This document shows, one piece after another, positions 14,558 through 21,571 of a stretch of DNA of 22,753 bases. Source of the DNA: DAOTTX01 sp034437515 (GTDB lineage: Bacteria > Chloroflexota > Anaerolineae > Aggregatilineales > Phototrophicaceae). The stretch lies in the NCBI GenBank assembly GCA_034437515.1, contig DAOTTX010000090.1:1-22753 (forward strand), read 5' to 3'. Every line of letters begins with the position of its first letter. Position 1 is the first letter of the stretch. Position numbers and translations under genes: made by a program. The notes beneath the pieces are model-generated. The model was not told the origin of the DNA. It made no database searches and saw nothing but the letters and a program-made list of their open reading frames with translations.

Positions 14558-14587
14558 AGTATAGCACAAACCGACATCAGGAATCAA
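14558..14587 (-). promoter_or_regulatory. Predicted leuS promoter
   Basis: On the minus strand TTGATT (14587-14582), an 18-nt spacer and TATACT (14563-14558), preceded by TGC (extended -10), form a good sigma-70 promoter. Transcription would begin about 230 nt before the leuS ATG, leaving a long leader. The remaining 14323-14706 region holds this leader and the divergent lrp promoter. Confidence 0.55.
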
Positions 14588-14649
14588 CGCATCCGTGATA
14601 GTGTTCACAAACAATTCACGGTAAAGTTGATTAAAATTTGAATAAAATT

Positions 14650-14679
14650 TTGTATTTTTAATTTTTTATCGAATATATT
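14650..14679 (+). promoter_or_regulatory. Predicted promoter of the Lrp/AsnC gene
   Basis: TTGTAT (14650-14655), an 18-nt spacer and TATATT (14674-14679) lie in a very A/T-rich stretch just upstream of the regulator gene. Such A/T-rich DNA is also typical of Lrp binding, so autoregulation is plausible. Confidence 0.45.
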
Positions 14680-14706
14680 TGAAATAACACACGGTTCTAT
14701 GGAATA

Positions 14707-15180
14707 ATGTTCATGAATAACACGCTTGATGCAACCGATATTCAGATTCTACGTGAACTCCAGGCGGATAGCAGCATCAGTAATGTCGATCTCGCCCGCT
14801 GCGTAGACCTTTCGCCCCCGGCGACACATACACGGGTTAAGCGGCTGGAAAGCCTCGGCATCATCAAACGCTATAACGCGGTGCTGGACTACGAAAAGCT
14901 AGGTTACGACATGCTGTGCTTCATCTCGGTCAGCTTACAGATGCACCAGAACCAGGCGGTGCAGACGTTCGAGACGGAAATGCTGGGGCTGCCCGAAGTG
15001 CTGGAATGTCACTTCATCACCGGGGATTTCGACTACATTTTGAAGGTCGCCATCCGCAGCCGCCAGGACTTGCAGCGGTTTTTGATCGAACGGCTGACGC
15101 CGATCCCGATGGTGTCGAAGATCCACACGCACATCGTGTTGAACGAGGTCAAGTCTACGACGGCGCTGCCGTTGGCTTAG
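14707..15180 (+). CDS. Lrp/AsnC-family transcriptional regulator
   Basis: Feast/famine regulators sense amino acids and control their metabolism. The 157-residue chain has the N-terminal winged helix-turn-helix (about residues 6-60: LDATDIQILRELQADSSIS, then NVDLARCVDLSPPATHTRVK and RLESLGIIKRY) and the C-terminal RAM ligand domain (about 75-150, with GLPEVLECHFITGDFDYILK and LTPIPMVSKIHTHIVLNEVK, both characteristic). The start could be 14707 or the ATG at 14713; a GGA lies 3 and 9 nt upstream respectively. The neighbouring aminotransferase and HPPD genes suggest that it responds to an aromatic amino acid, probably tyrosine or phenylalanine. Confidence 0.93.
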   Translation: MFMNNTLDATDIQILRELQADSSISNVDLARCVDLSPPATHTRVKRLESLGIIKRYNAVLDYEKLGYDMLCFISVSLQMHQNQAVQTFETEMLGLPEVLECHFITGDFDYILKVAIRSRQDLQRFLIERLTPIPMVSKIHTHIVLNEVKSTTALPLA

Positions 15181-15200
15181 CACATGAGCAGGCACAACAC

Positions 15201-15362
15201 CTAACCCCCTCCGTTCTGACGACCGTCAGGCCACCTCCGCATCTCCCCTGATCCGCTATGCGATTGCGTCGCACCGCTACGGGGGGAGAAAACGATGCAG
15301 CGGCGTTAGGCAAGCACCCTCCCCGTAGTGGAACGAATCACGGAGGCTGGGGTGGGGTTAAG
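15201..15362. repeat. MITE-like inverted-repeat element
   Basis: About 160 bp start with CTAACCCCCTCCG and end with a region whose reverse complement begins CTTAACCCC and continues to CTCCG. They therefore form imperfect terminal inverted repeats. A second inner pair, CCGCTACGGGGGGAG (15274-15288) and CCTCCCCGTAGTGG (15318-15331), folds back in the same way. It contains no gene and lies between lrp and the aminotransferase gene. I infer a non-autonomous mobile element or its remnant; no target duplication is evident. Confidence 0.5.
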
Positions 15363-15409
15363 CGAAAATATCGTAAGTTCTGTTGTGTAAAATATAGAGG
15401 AATAACTTG

Positions 15410-16588
15410 ATGGAAAAGACATTTGATTACCCCATAAGTAGAGAGGCCAGCACGCTGCGTCGGTCGGTGATGCGTGATCTAATCGCTCGCACCGCCCAGC
15501 CGGGTATTATCCCGCTTTCCGGTGGCTTGCCTGCCAGCGCATATCTGCCAGTCGATGAACTCCGTGCTTGCTTTGACGCGGTGCTGGCGCGTGAAGGTGG
15601 TGACGCGCTGCAATATCGCCCGCCGTATGCGCCGCTGATCGAATGGATCACCGCGCACATGCGGTCACGCGGGGTGGATTGCACGCCGGAGCAGGTGTTC
15701 ATCACCAACGGCAACCAGCAGGGATTGACCATCCTCAGTCGTCTTTTCCTCGACCCGGACGGCAGCGCGGTCACGGAAGAAATTACTTTTACGGGCATCA
15801 ATCAGGTCACTGCCGGGCGCGGTGCGGCTGTGCTGACCGTCCCCACCGATTTAAGCGACGGTGTCGATGTTGATGCGCTGGAAGCGGCCTTTATGCAGGG
15901 ACCGCAACTCTGCGTGTTGATTAGCGACTTCCACAATCCGCTGGGGGTGAGCATGAGCGCGGCGAAACGCGAACACGTCGCTGCGCTGGCGGCGCGGTAC
16001 GGTGTGCCGGTGGTCGAAGACGATCCCTACTCGGCACTGCGCTTCACCGGGGAACGGCTGGCACCGATCAAAGCCTATGACCAGGCCGGGATGGTGTTTT
16101 ACCTCGGCTCGTTCTCGAAGATGCTGGCCCCGGCGGCGCGTTTGGGCTGGATGGTCGCCCCGCGTGAACTGCTACCGCGCATCACCGTGCTGCGGGAGTC
16201 GGTCGATCTGGAAGCGTCGGCGCTGACGCAGCGGGCGGTCGCGGCGTTCTTGCGGCGTGATCTGCTGCCGCCCCACCTGGAACGGCTCAACGCGGTCAAT
16301 CGTGACCGTGCCGCTGCCCTGCTGGACGCCCTCGACACGCATCTGGACGACGTGGCGACATGGACGCAGCCGGAGGGCGGTCTGTTCGTATGGCTCACGC
16401 TCCACGATGCGACGGTGAACACCTGGGACTTACTCGACGCGGCGCTAGAGGCCGGGGTCGCCTATGTGCCGGGGTCGGCCTTCGCCGTACATGGTGGTTA
16501 CCAGAACACCATCCGCTTGAACTTCAGCAAAGTGGACGAGGCCGACATCCGCGAGGGTGTGCGACGGCTGACAACAGTCATCAGGTGA
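15410..16588 (+). CDS. PLP-dependent class I aminotransferase (likely aromatic/2-aminoadipate type)
   Basis: This enzyme transfers an amino group between an amino acid and a 2-oxo acid using pyridoxal phosphate. The 392-residue chain carries Lys237 in GSFSKMLAP (Schiff base), HNPLGVSMS with Asn176, VVEDDPYSALR with Asp204/Tyr207, R244 in AARLGW, and a C-terminal IRLNFS with the carboxylate-binding Arg. The SGGLPA start and the overall pattern resemble LysN/ARO8-like and MocR-related aminotransferases. ATG 15410 was preferred to the preceding TTG because AGAGG lies 9 nt upstream. Placed after an Lrp regulator and before HPPD, its probable job is tyrosine to 4-hydroxyphenylpyruvate; the substrate is inferred from context only. 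Confidence 0.92.
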   Translation: MEKTFDYPISREASTLRRSVMRDLIARTAQPGIIPLSGGLPASAYLPVDELRACFDAVLAREGGDALQYRPPYAPLIEWITAHMRSRGVDCTPEQVFITNGNQQGLTILSRLFLDPDGSAVTEEITFTGINQVTAGRGAAVLTVPTDLSDGVDVDALEAAFMQGPQLCVLISDFHNPLGVSMSAAKREHVAALAARYGVPVVEDDPYSALRFTGERLAPIKAYDQAGMVFYLGSFSKMLAPAARLGWMVAPRELLPRITVLRESVDLEASALTQRAVAAFLRRDLLPPHLERLNAVNRDRAAALLDALDTHLDDVATWTQPEGGLFVWLTLHDATVNTWDLLDAALEAGVAYVPGSAFAVHGGYQNTIRLNFSKVDEADIREGVRRLTTVIR

Positions 16589-16620
16589 TTTGAACCGTCA
16601 AGACGCCAAGGACGCTGAAG

Positions 16621-16960
16621 ATGAGAGAACCTGATGCAGAAGTTGACGATATTGCGCGTCGCGTTATCGGTACGGCGATTGAAGTCCATCAGACACTCGT
16701 CCCCGGTTTTCTGGAAGTGACTGATGAGAAGGCACTGGCGATTGAATTACGGATGCAGAGGATTACAGTCAATCGTCAGCATCCGGTGAACCTGATATAC
16801 AAGGGATATCAAGACGGTCGAGAGGTTCGCACCGATTTACATGGCACAGGTTATATCCTACTTGAAAGCAACCAATTTACAGTTGGGTTTACTGATAAAT
16901 TTCAATGTGCCTGTCCTGAAGCAAGATATCAGACGAGTAGTAAGCAGCCGCCAACCATAG
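16621..16960 (+). pseudogene. Decayed GxxExxY-family gene
   Basis: The first part encodes DDIARRVIGTAIEVHQTL, then a GFLE motif and LIYKGYQDGREVRTDL, which is the N-terminal half of a GxxExxY (PD-(D/E)XK-like) protein. The signature GxxExxY itself reads GFLEVTD, with Tyr replaced. At about 16841 the coding switches to the +1 frame, where MAQVISYLKATNLQLGLLIN and FNVPVLKQDIRRVVS, the family's C-terminus, run to a TAG at 16958-16960. About 20 residues that would carry the catalytic ELK segment are missing at the junction, so an out-of-frame deletion killed the gene. The original frame stays open into the HPPD gene, producing a misleading fused reading frame. The preceding CAAGACGCCAAGGACGC is a degenerate version of a CGCCAAG-type repeat I associate with such genes. 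Confidence 0.85.
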
Positions 16961-17034
16961 GATGCTCAAAACATCTGGCATCCTGGCGGTCAAGCAAAGA
17001 TTATATAAATCACAAGTTCAAGGAGAAAACGAAA

Positions 17035-18168
17035 ATGGTTAACACACGCAATCCCGAAGCACGCGCAATGACGGAAGAAGCCGATTTCCTCAAGATCAAC
17101 GCGATTGACCACGTTCACCTGTACGTCGGTAACGCCAAGCAAGCCATGTACTGGTGGTGGAAAGGTTTTGGCTTCAAGCCGGTGGCCTACTCCGGCTTAG
17201 AAACGGGCAACCGCAAGTATGCCAGCTATGTGCTGGAAAGTGGCAAGATCCGGCTGGTGGTCAGCGCGGCCTACAAGCCGACCAGCGAGATTGCCGCACA
17301 TCATCTGCTGCACGGGGACGGCGTGAAGGTCGTCGCGCTGGGCGTGGACGACGCCGCCGTCGCTTACGAAGCGACCACCTCACGCGGCGCGGTCGGTGAG
17401 TGGACGCTCCGTGAGGAAACCGACCAATACGGCACACTACGCACCGCCGCCATCAAGACTTACGGCGAGACGCTACACATGTTCGTAGATCGCAGCGACT
17501 ACGACGGCCCGTTCATGCCGGGTTACGAACCGCTCGATATGGAAACCGACTCGGTCGGGCTGGCGGCGGTGGATCACATCGTCGGGAACGTCGAACTCGG
17601 TAAGATGAACGATTGGGTCAAGTTCTACCATGAGGTGATGGGCTTCCGGCAGTTGCTTCACTTTGACGATAAAGACATCAGTACCGAGTATTCCGCGCTG
17701 ATGAGCAAAGTCATGCAGAACGGCAACGGGCGTGTCAAGTTGCCCATCAACGAACCGGCGGACGGTAAACGCAAAAGCCAGATCGAGGAATACCTCGACT
17801 TCTATATGACGCCGGGTGTGCAGCATCTCGCGCTCAGCACCGGGGACATCCTCGGCGCGGTGGAGAAGCTCAAGCGCAACGGCATTGAATTTCTGCGCGT
17901 GCCGGACACCTACTATGACATGCTGCCGGAACGTCTGAAAGGGGTGAACATCAAACAAGACCTGGAGAAGATCAAAGACCTGGGCATCCTGGTCGATCAT
18001 GACGACGAGGGCTATCTGCTACAAATCTTCAGTAAGCCGCTGCAAGACCGCCCCACCATGTTCATCGAGGTGATTGAGCGGCACGGTTCACGCGGGTTCG
18101 GCAAGGGGAACTTCAAGGCGCTGTTTGAGGCGTTGGAAACCGAGCAAGACCGGCGCGGCAACCTGTAA
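17035..18168 (+). CDS. hppD: 4-hydroxyphenylpyruvate dioxygenase
   Basis: HPPD is a cytoplasmic non-haem Fe(II) enzyme that converts 4-hydroxyphenylpyruvate and O2 to homogentisate and CO2. The 377-residue length is standard. The three iron ligands are visible: His181 in AAVDHIVGNV, His264 in GVQHLALST and Glu345 in MFIEVIERHG, along with the C-terminal GFGKGNFKALFEALE that caps the active site. The start was set at ATG 17035, 9 nt after AAGGAG; the frame is open a further 414 nt upstream, but that part is the GxxExxY pseudogene. The upstream aminotransferase would supply the substrate. No homogentisate dioxygenase, maleylacetoacetate isomerase or fumarylacetoacetase is in the window. Confidence 0.97.
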   Translation: MVNTRNPEARAMTEEADFLKINAIDHVHLYVGNAKQAMYWWWKGFGFKPVAYSGLETGNRKYASYVLESGKIRLVVSAAYKPTSEIAAHHLLHGDGVKVVALGVDDAAVAYEATTSRGAVGEWTLREETDQYGTLRTAAIKTYGETLHMFVDRSDYDGPFMPGYEPLDMETDSVGLAAVDHIVGNVELGKMNDWVKFYHEVMGFRQLLHFDDKDISTEYSALMSKVMQNGNGRVKLPINEPADGKRKSQIEEYLDFYMTPGVQHLALSTGDILGAVEKLKRNGIEFLRVPDTYYDMLPERLKGVNIKQDLEKIKDLGILVDHDDEGYLLQIFSKPLQDRPTMFIEVIERHGSRGFGKGNFKALFEALETEQDRRGNL

Positions 18169-18174
18169 CGACAG

Positions 18175-18230
18175 ACCGTCGAGCGTTGAAAACGCCCATC
18201 TATAGGGTGCCTGTCCACTAAAGGGGCAGG
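18175..18230 (-). repeat. Dispersed repeat, copy B
   Basis: This is the inverted copy of the element at 5977-6032, starting 6 nt after the HPPD stop. Here the hairpin is extended: TGCCTGTCC pairs with GGGCAGGCA around ACTAAAG, with one G-U pair. GCGTT-GAA-AACGC forms a second small hairpin. It may also act as the HPPD transcript's 3' end. Confidence 0.7.
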
Positions 18231-18245
18231 CAGACATAACGGATA

Positions 18246-18274
18246 TTGACCTTAAACATCTACTTTTGTATTAT
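18246..18274 (+). promoter_or_regulatory. tRNA gene promoter
   Basis: TTGACC (18246-18251), 17 nt and TATTAT (18269-18274) match 10 of 12 consensus positions. Transcription would start near 18281, some 40 nt before the tRNA. Confidence 0.75.
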
Positions 18275-18322
18275 ACGAGTAAGAAAGCAATGTGTAATAG
18301 TGAAGTCAAAGTTGCTGCAATA

Positions 18323-18396
18323 GGGCCTATAGCATAATTGGTCAATGCATTCGGCTCATAACCGACGGATTGCAGGTTCGAGTCCTGCTGGGCCCA
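18323..18396 (+). tRNA. tRNA with CAU anticodon (Ile2 or elongator Met)
   Basis: A full cloverleaf can be drawn. The acceptor stem is GGGCCTA / TGGGCCC with one G-U pair; the D stem is GCAT / ATGC; the anticodon stem is TCGG / CCGA around CTCATAA (anticodon CAT); the T arm is GCAGG-TTCGAGT-CCTGC; the discriminator is A. CCA is not encoded (the next bases are CAAA). The outermost anticodon-stem pair (T/C) is mismatched, and the D stem differs from the common GCTC/GAGC. The GGCTCATAACCG core resembles bacterial tRNA-Ile2, whose C34 is changed to lysidine by TilS, but elongator tRNA-Met cannot be excluded. It is transcribed singly between its own promoter and terminator. Confidence 0.92.
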
Positions 18397-18405
18397 CAAA
18401 ATGTC

Positions 18406-18431
18406 AAAACCAGCCAGAACGGCTGGTTTTT
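18406..18431 (+). terminator. Intrinsic terminator after the tRNA
   Basis: AAAACCAGCC (18406-18415), loop AGAAC and GGCTGGTTTT form a 10-bp hairpin with a trailing T run, 9 nt after the tRNA end. This is a textbook rho-independent terminator. Confidence 0.9.
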
Positions 18432-18477
18432 CTATAGAAATGGTATGTCGTTGTCATAGAGAAATAGCAGAAATTGG

Positions 18478-18840
18478 TCACGGGATTTGTTCGGCGAGGT
18501 CTTTGAGTTGGCGGGCGCTGACCGGCTTCATCAGGATGTGATCTTGCGGTGCGAGTTCCTTACTGAGTACGTTAGCGACTAGCGTATTCGCCGTCGAGAT
18601 AATCACAACTGTGTTGTCCATACGGGTATCAGCACGGAGCTTCTTATAGAGGTAATGCCCGGAAACCTGCGGCAAGTTCATGTCCAACACGACCACCTGC
18701 GGCACAGTCGTCTCCAGCCATTCCAGCGCGGCCTTGCCATCAAGGACGTGTTCGGTCTCGTAGTCCGCCATTTCTAGAGTCAGTTTGTAAATTTTGCCGA
18801 TCTCCTGATTATCCTCGACGACAAGTGCGTGTTTACTCAT
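18478..18840 (-). CDS. Stand-alone response-regulator receiver protein
   Basis: This 120-residue protein is a single CheY-like receiver domain with no output domain. Phosphorylation pocket residues are present: E9 and D10 in VVEDN, the phospho-acceptor Asp53 in VVVLDMNLP, S82/T83 in IISTAN, and the invariant Lys105 in ILMKPVS followed by the Pro. It can therefore be phosphorylated by a histidine kinase, though none is nearby. Such single-domain regulators act in phosphorelays or by protein binding. AAGGGG lies about 8 nt before the ATG. The gene is divergent from the DUF1992 gene. Confidence 0.92.
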   Translation of the reverse strand: MSKHALVVEDNQEIGKIYKLTLEMADYETEHVLDGKAALEWLETTVPQVVVLDMNLPQVSGHYLYKKLRADTRMDNTVVIISTANTLVANVLSKELAPQDHILMKPVSARQLKDLAEQIP

Positions 18841-18980
18841 GCCTGTATCCCCTTTTCCACATCATCGCTTATTATATACGCTGGAAGCAGATTTGATGAG
18901 TAAATCTCTATTTTGTTGACGGATTCTATCGAATATGTGAAACTATGCACAATGCCGTAATCTAGAAGAGAGTGATAGCC

Positions 18981-19421
18981 ATGTCAATTTTTGATAAGAT
19001 GCGCGGTTGGCAATCTCACATTGACAGTGAGATCGAAAAAGCGATCAAAGATGCTGACAAGTTGCCCAACGCAGGCAAGCCGCTTCAGCTCAACCGAGAC
19101 GAGAATGTGCCGGATGAGAACCGCATGGCCTATAAGATTCTAGCGGAAAATGAACTCGCGCCGGAATGGATCATGCAGGGGAAGGCGTTAGAACGAAAAG
19201 AAGAAAAGTTTCGTAAGGCGCTCGCCCGCGCCCATGCGGATCATGCGAGCGGGCGGTTCGCCAATGCGGACACGGTTTGGCAATCTGAACTGCGTAAGTT
19301 GCAACAAAAGATTGACAAACACAACGAAGAGGTATTGACCTACAACTTAAAGGTCCCGCGTGGTGTGAACCACCGGCGTAGCTTCAAGCTCGAGCGTGAG
19401 CTGAAAAAGTTAGATGCCTGA
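18981..19421 (+). CDS. DUF1992 (DnaJ-homologue C28-type conserved domain) protein
   Basis: A small soluble protein of 146 residues. The block SEIEKAIKDADKLPNAGKPL followed by the LAENELAPEW segment is the typical DUF1992 pattern (IE.AI..G.f..LpG.GKPL, then P.W), as found in bacterial YhdN-like proteins and the eukaryotic DNAJC28. The C-terminal half is helical and strongly charged (KALERKEEKFRKALARAHAD onward), likely coiled-coil. The ATG at 18981 was preferred over a GTG three codons earlier because AGAAGAGAG precedes it at normal spacing. Function is unknown. The gene is convergent with the tatA-like gene across a hairpin. Confidence 0.85.
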   Translation: MSIFDKMRGWQSHIDSEIEKAIKDADKLPNAGKPLQLNRDENVPDENRMAYKILAENELAPEWIMQGKALERKEEKFRKALARAHADHASGRFANADTVWQSELRKLQQKIDKHNEEVLTYNLKVPRGVNHRRSFKLERELKKLDA

Positions 19422-19428
19422 CGCGGAT

Positions 19429-19449
19429 CGGGACACGAGCTGTGTCCCG
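19429..19449. terminator. Shared hairpin between convergent DUF1992 and tatA genes
   Basis: CGGGACAC (19429-19436), loop GAGCT and GTGTCCCG (19442-19449) form a perfect 8-bp stem located 7 nt after one stop and 10 nt before the other. There is no strong T tract; it is probably a bidirectional terminator. Confidence 0.65.
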
Positions 19450-19459
19450 GGTAAATGTG

Positions 19460-19630
19460 TTACTTACCGCCGTCGTCAAGCTCTTTCTCGTCCTCTTGAC
19501 CTTCGTTGAGGCCGCGACGGAAGTTTGAAATCGCAGAGCCGAGTTCCCCGCCCAGGGTGGCGATGCGGCCTGCACCAAAAACTACAACAACGATTGCCAG
19601 GATGATAAAGAGTTCTAGTGGTCCGGGCAT
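19460..19630 (-). CDS. tatA: TatA/E-type twin-arginine translocase subunit
   Basis: A 56-residue protein too small for many gene-calling cut-offs. TatA forms the variable pore that exports folded proteins carrying twin-arginine signals. It starts MPGPLELFIILAIVVVVFGA, a short periplasmic N-terminus with one transmembrane helix, then the hinge GAGRIATLGGELGSAISNF, the amphipathic helix with RRGL, and a short acidic tail (QEDEKELDDGGK). This order and length match TatA/TatE, and the FG..RI hinge is characteristic. AAAGGA lies 9 nt upstream of the ATG. No tatC is nearby, so the gene is a stand-alone copy; whether it is the cell's main TatA is unknown. Confidence 0.88.
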   Translation of the reverse strand: MPGPLELFIILAIVVVVFGAGRIATLGGELGSAISNFRRGLNEGQEDEKELDDGGK

Positions 19631-19749
19631 GGTATGCCGTCCTTTAATTTTTTAACCAGTTCATCTCTTATAATACTTCAATTCCTTGTGATTGTGTAAC
19701 ACCAGCGCCGAACGTTTGTGAAATTGTCACCGAAAACTCAGACCAGACG

Positions 19750-19758
19750 TGCTACAAT
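19750..19758 (+). promoter_or_regulatory. Extended -10 promoter of the dnaX operon
   Basis: TGCTACAAT is an extended -10 element of the same style as the one in front of efp. A TTGTCA at 19724-19729 is too far away (23 nt) to be the normal -35. The message would start near 19765, with a leader of about 200 nt before dnaX. Confidence 0.45.
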
Positions 19759-19791
19759 AAACATATTCCAGGCAATCAACGGAACTTCATC

Positions 19792-19905
19792 ATGGACGAA
19801 CAGTCTTCGCTTCGGTCATTCATCAAAGGTGTTTCGCTGATGCCACATGAGGTGATCTTCGCGTGGTGCGTGCATCCGCTGTTTGCCGTCGTGTGTCTGG
19901 CCTAA
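19792..19905 (+). CDS. Possible 37-residue peptide in the dnaX leader
   Basis: An ATG at 19792, with GGAA 8 nt upstream, opens a 37-codon frame (MDEQSSLRSFIKGVSLMPHE, then VIFAWCVHPLFAVVCLA) ending at TAA. It lies inside the predicted dnaX transcript. The C-terminal half is hydrophobic. I do not recognise it and it may be chance. Confidence 0.25.
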   Translation: MDEQSSLRSFIKGVSLMPHEVIFAWCVHPLFAVVCLA

Positions 19906-19972
19906 GATGTGGCGATGATCGCTGCTAGTATCGAAAACGATTTGTTGTACGTTTTTATTGAGGGAAATTCAG

Positions 19973-21511
19973 GTGCCCGAACAAGCCCTATACTTAAAAT
20001 GGCGACCGCTTAGCTTTAATGACGTGATCGGCCAAGATCATGTGACTCGCACACTACGAAATTCACTCAAGACCGGGCGTATCCGTCATGCGTATCTGTT
20101 CAGTGGGCCGCGTGGTACTGGTAAGACGTCTAACGCACGTCTGCTGGCGAAAGCGGTCAACTGCTTAAATGAAGACCCGGACGAGCGTCCATGCAATGTC
20201 TGTGCGATCTGTGTCGCGGTCAACGAGGGGCGGTTCCTTGATTTGATCGAGATCGACGCGGCTACCCACACCGGCGTGGATGATGTGCGCGAACTGCGGG
20301 ATAAGATCGCCTTTGCGCCCGGTGAGGGACGTTATAAGGTCTACATTATAGACGAGGTGCATCGTTTTACCGGGAATGCGTTCGATGCACTGCTCAAAAC
20401 GCTGGAAGAACCACCGGATCACGCGATTTTTGTGCTGGCGACGACCGAGATTGACAAAGTGCCTTCGACGATCAAGAGCCGTTGTTTGCAGTTCGAGTTC
20501 CGGCGCGTGTCCATGCAAGAGGTCGCCGACCGGCTGGCGATGATTACCGACGCCGAAGGCCTGGAAATCAGCCGGGGGGCGTTGGAACTGATCGCCCGGC
20601 ACGGCACAGGTAGCGTGCGCGATAGCATCAGCCTGCTTGACCAGATCGTGAGCGACCCCAACGAAGTCATCACGCTGGAGGTCGCACAGCGTATTCTGGG
20701 TACCGCCGATACGGGCGCGGTGCGGGAGTTGGTCGAGACTTTCATTAGTGAAGACGTCACACGCGGCCTGAACCTCATCAATAACGCGGTGGACTCCGGC
20801 AGTGATCCGCGCCAATTTGGACAGCAGATCGTCGAGCATTTGCGGTCGGTCATGCTGGCGCAGACCGCGAACGTCACGCTGATCGAAGCCTCGGAAGAAG
20901 ATCGTGAGTTGTTCGCCCGGCAAGCGGAGCAAATCTCACGCGGTAAGCTGCTCCGGGCGATCCGCGCTTTCAATGATGCGGTCAACAATTATAAGGGGGG
21001 GTGGCAACCGCAGTTAACGCTCGAATTAGCGTTAATCGACAGCGTGCGCGGGCCGGAAGAGACCGTGCAGGTCGTACAACAGACGGTCGTGCAGCAGCAG
21101 AAAACGGTCGATGAAGTGGAACGTGTGGTGCAGAGCGAACCAGGCACACCACCGGTTATCACGTTAGGAGAAATCGAAAATCGGTGGAAAGATATGCTCC
21201 AAGCATTGCATAGCCGGCACACTAGCGCGCCAGCGGTGGTTAATTTCTTCCGTCCGCAGCGTGTAGATGGTAACGTGCTTTATCTGGTGACGGATAGCCC
21301 GCTCTACTTTGAACGGTTGCACGGTCAAGATCAGAAATTGCAAATCATCGAGCGGGCGCTGCGAGACGTACATCATGAGGCGCTGCGGGTGCAGGTGAAA
21401 TTGGTCGAAGAGGTCGATCAGATCGATGAACAGGACAAGGACATAGAAGACCCTCTCTTACGCATGGCGGTGCGAGAATTGGGGGGGCACGTCAAACAGG
21501 ACGATGATTAG
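19973..21511 (+). CDS. dnaX: DNA polymerase III subunit tau/gamma
   Basis: DnaX is the clamp-loader ATPase that opens the sliding clamp; the long tau form also links polymerase and helicase. The GTG at 19973 was chosen: AGGGA lies 8 nt upstream and it yields MPEQALYLKWRP, the conserved start of the family. Motifs are Walker A GPRGTGKT (45-52), zinc ligands C64, C74, C77, C80, Walker B IIDEVH (125-130) and the SRC motif (169-171). At 512 residues it is a compact tau. Domain III ends near residue 345, where a G7 tract lies. It heads the dnaX-ebfC-recR operon, a widely conserved order. Confidence 0.96.
   Translation: MPEQALYLKWRPLSFNDVIGQDHVTRTLRNSLKTGRIRHAYLFSGPRGTGKTSNARLLAKAVNCLNEDPDERPCNVCAICVAVNEGRFLDLIEIDAATHTGVDDVRELRDKIAFAPGEGRYKVYIIDEVHRFTGNAFDALLKTLEEPPDHAIFVLATTEIDKVPSTIKSRCLQFEFRRVSMQEVADRLAMITDAEGLEISRGALELIARHGTGSVRDSISLLDQIVSDPNEVITLEVAQRILGTADTGAVRELVETFISEDVTRGLNLINNAVDSGSDPRQFGQQIVEHLRSVMLAQTANVTLIEASEEDRELFARQAEQISRGKLLRAIRAFNDAVNNYKGGWQPQLTLELALIDSVRGPEETVQVVQQTVVQQQKTVDEVERVVQSEPGTPPVITLGEIENRWKDMLQALHSRHTSAPAVVNFFRPQRVDGNVLYLVTDSPLYFERLHGQDQKLQIIERALRDVHHEALRVQVKLVEEVDQIDEQDKDIEDPLLRMAVRELGGHVKQDDD
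20995..21001 (+). other. In-phase G7 slippery heptamer in dnaX
   Basis: The codons AAG GGG GGG place seven Gs in the phase G_GGG_GGG, which permits tandem -1 slippage. A -1 shift would meet TGA at 21112-21114, giving a product of about 380 residues; a +1 shift would stop at TAA 21015-21017. Both cut the protein right after the ATPase/oligomerisation core, as in the gamma form of other bacteria. A second in-phase G7 at 21481-21487 near the 3' end weakens the case. Confidence 0.35.
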
Positions 21512-21571
21512 TGAAATTGCTACGACGCATGTGTTAAACTAGAGCCGATTATGTATAGAAAGGAATAGATT

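Larger units (their letters stand above)
19631..19972. other. Divergent intergenic region between tatA and dnaX
   Basis: About 340 bp between divergent genes. It holds a TATAAG-like -10 facing tatA, the extended -10 facing dnaX, a 37-codon open frame and the dnaX ribosome binding site. Nothing else is recognisable. Confidence 0.6.

Noticed and set aside
14347..14641. Two overlapping plus-strand frames of 75-83 codons
   Set aside because: They run through the leuS leader and promoter region on the opposite strand, with no ribosome binding site and no recognisable content.
16621..18168. A single 515-residue GxxExxY-HPPD fusion protein
   Set aside because: The upstream part is a frameshifted, deleted pseudogene, and HPPD has its own well-spaced AAGGAG and ATG at 17035 giving the normal family length.
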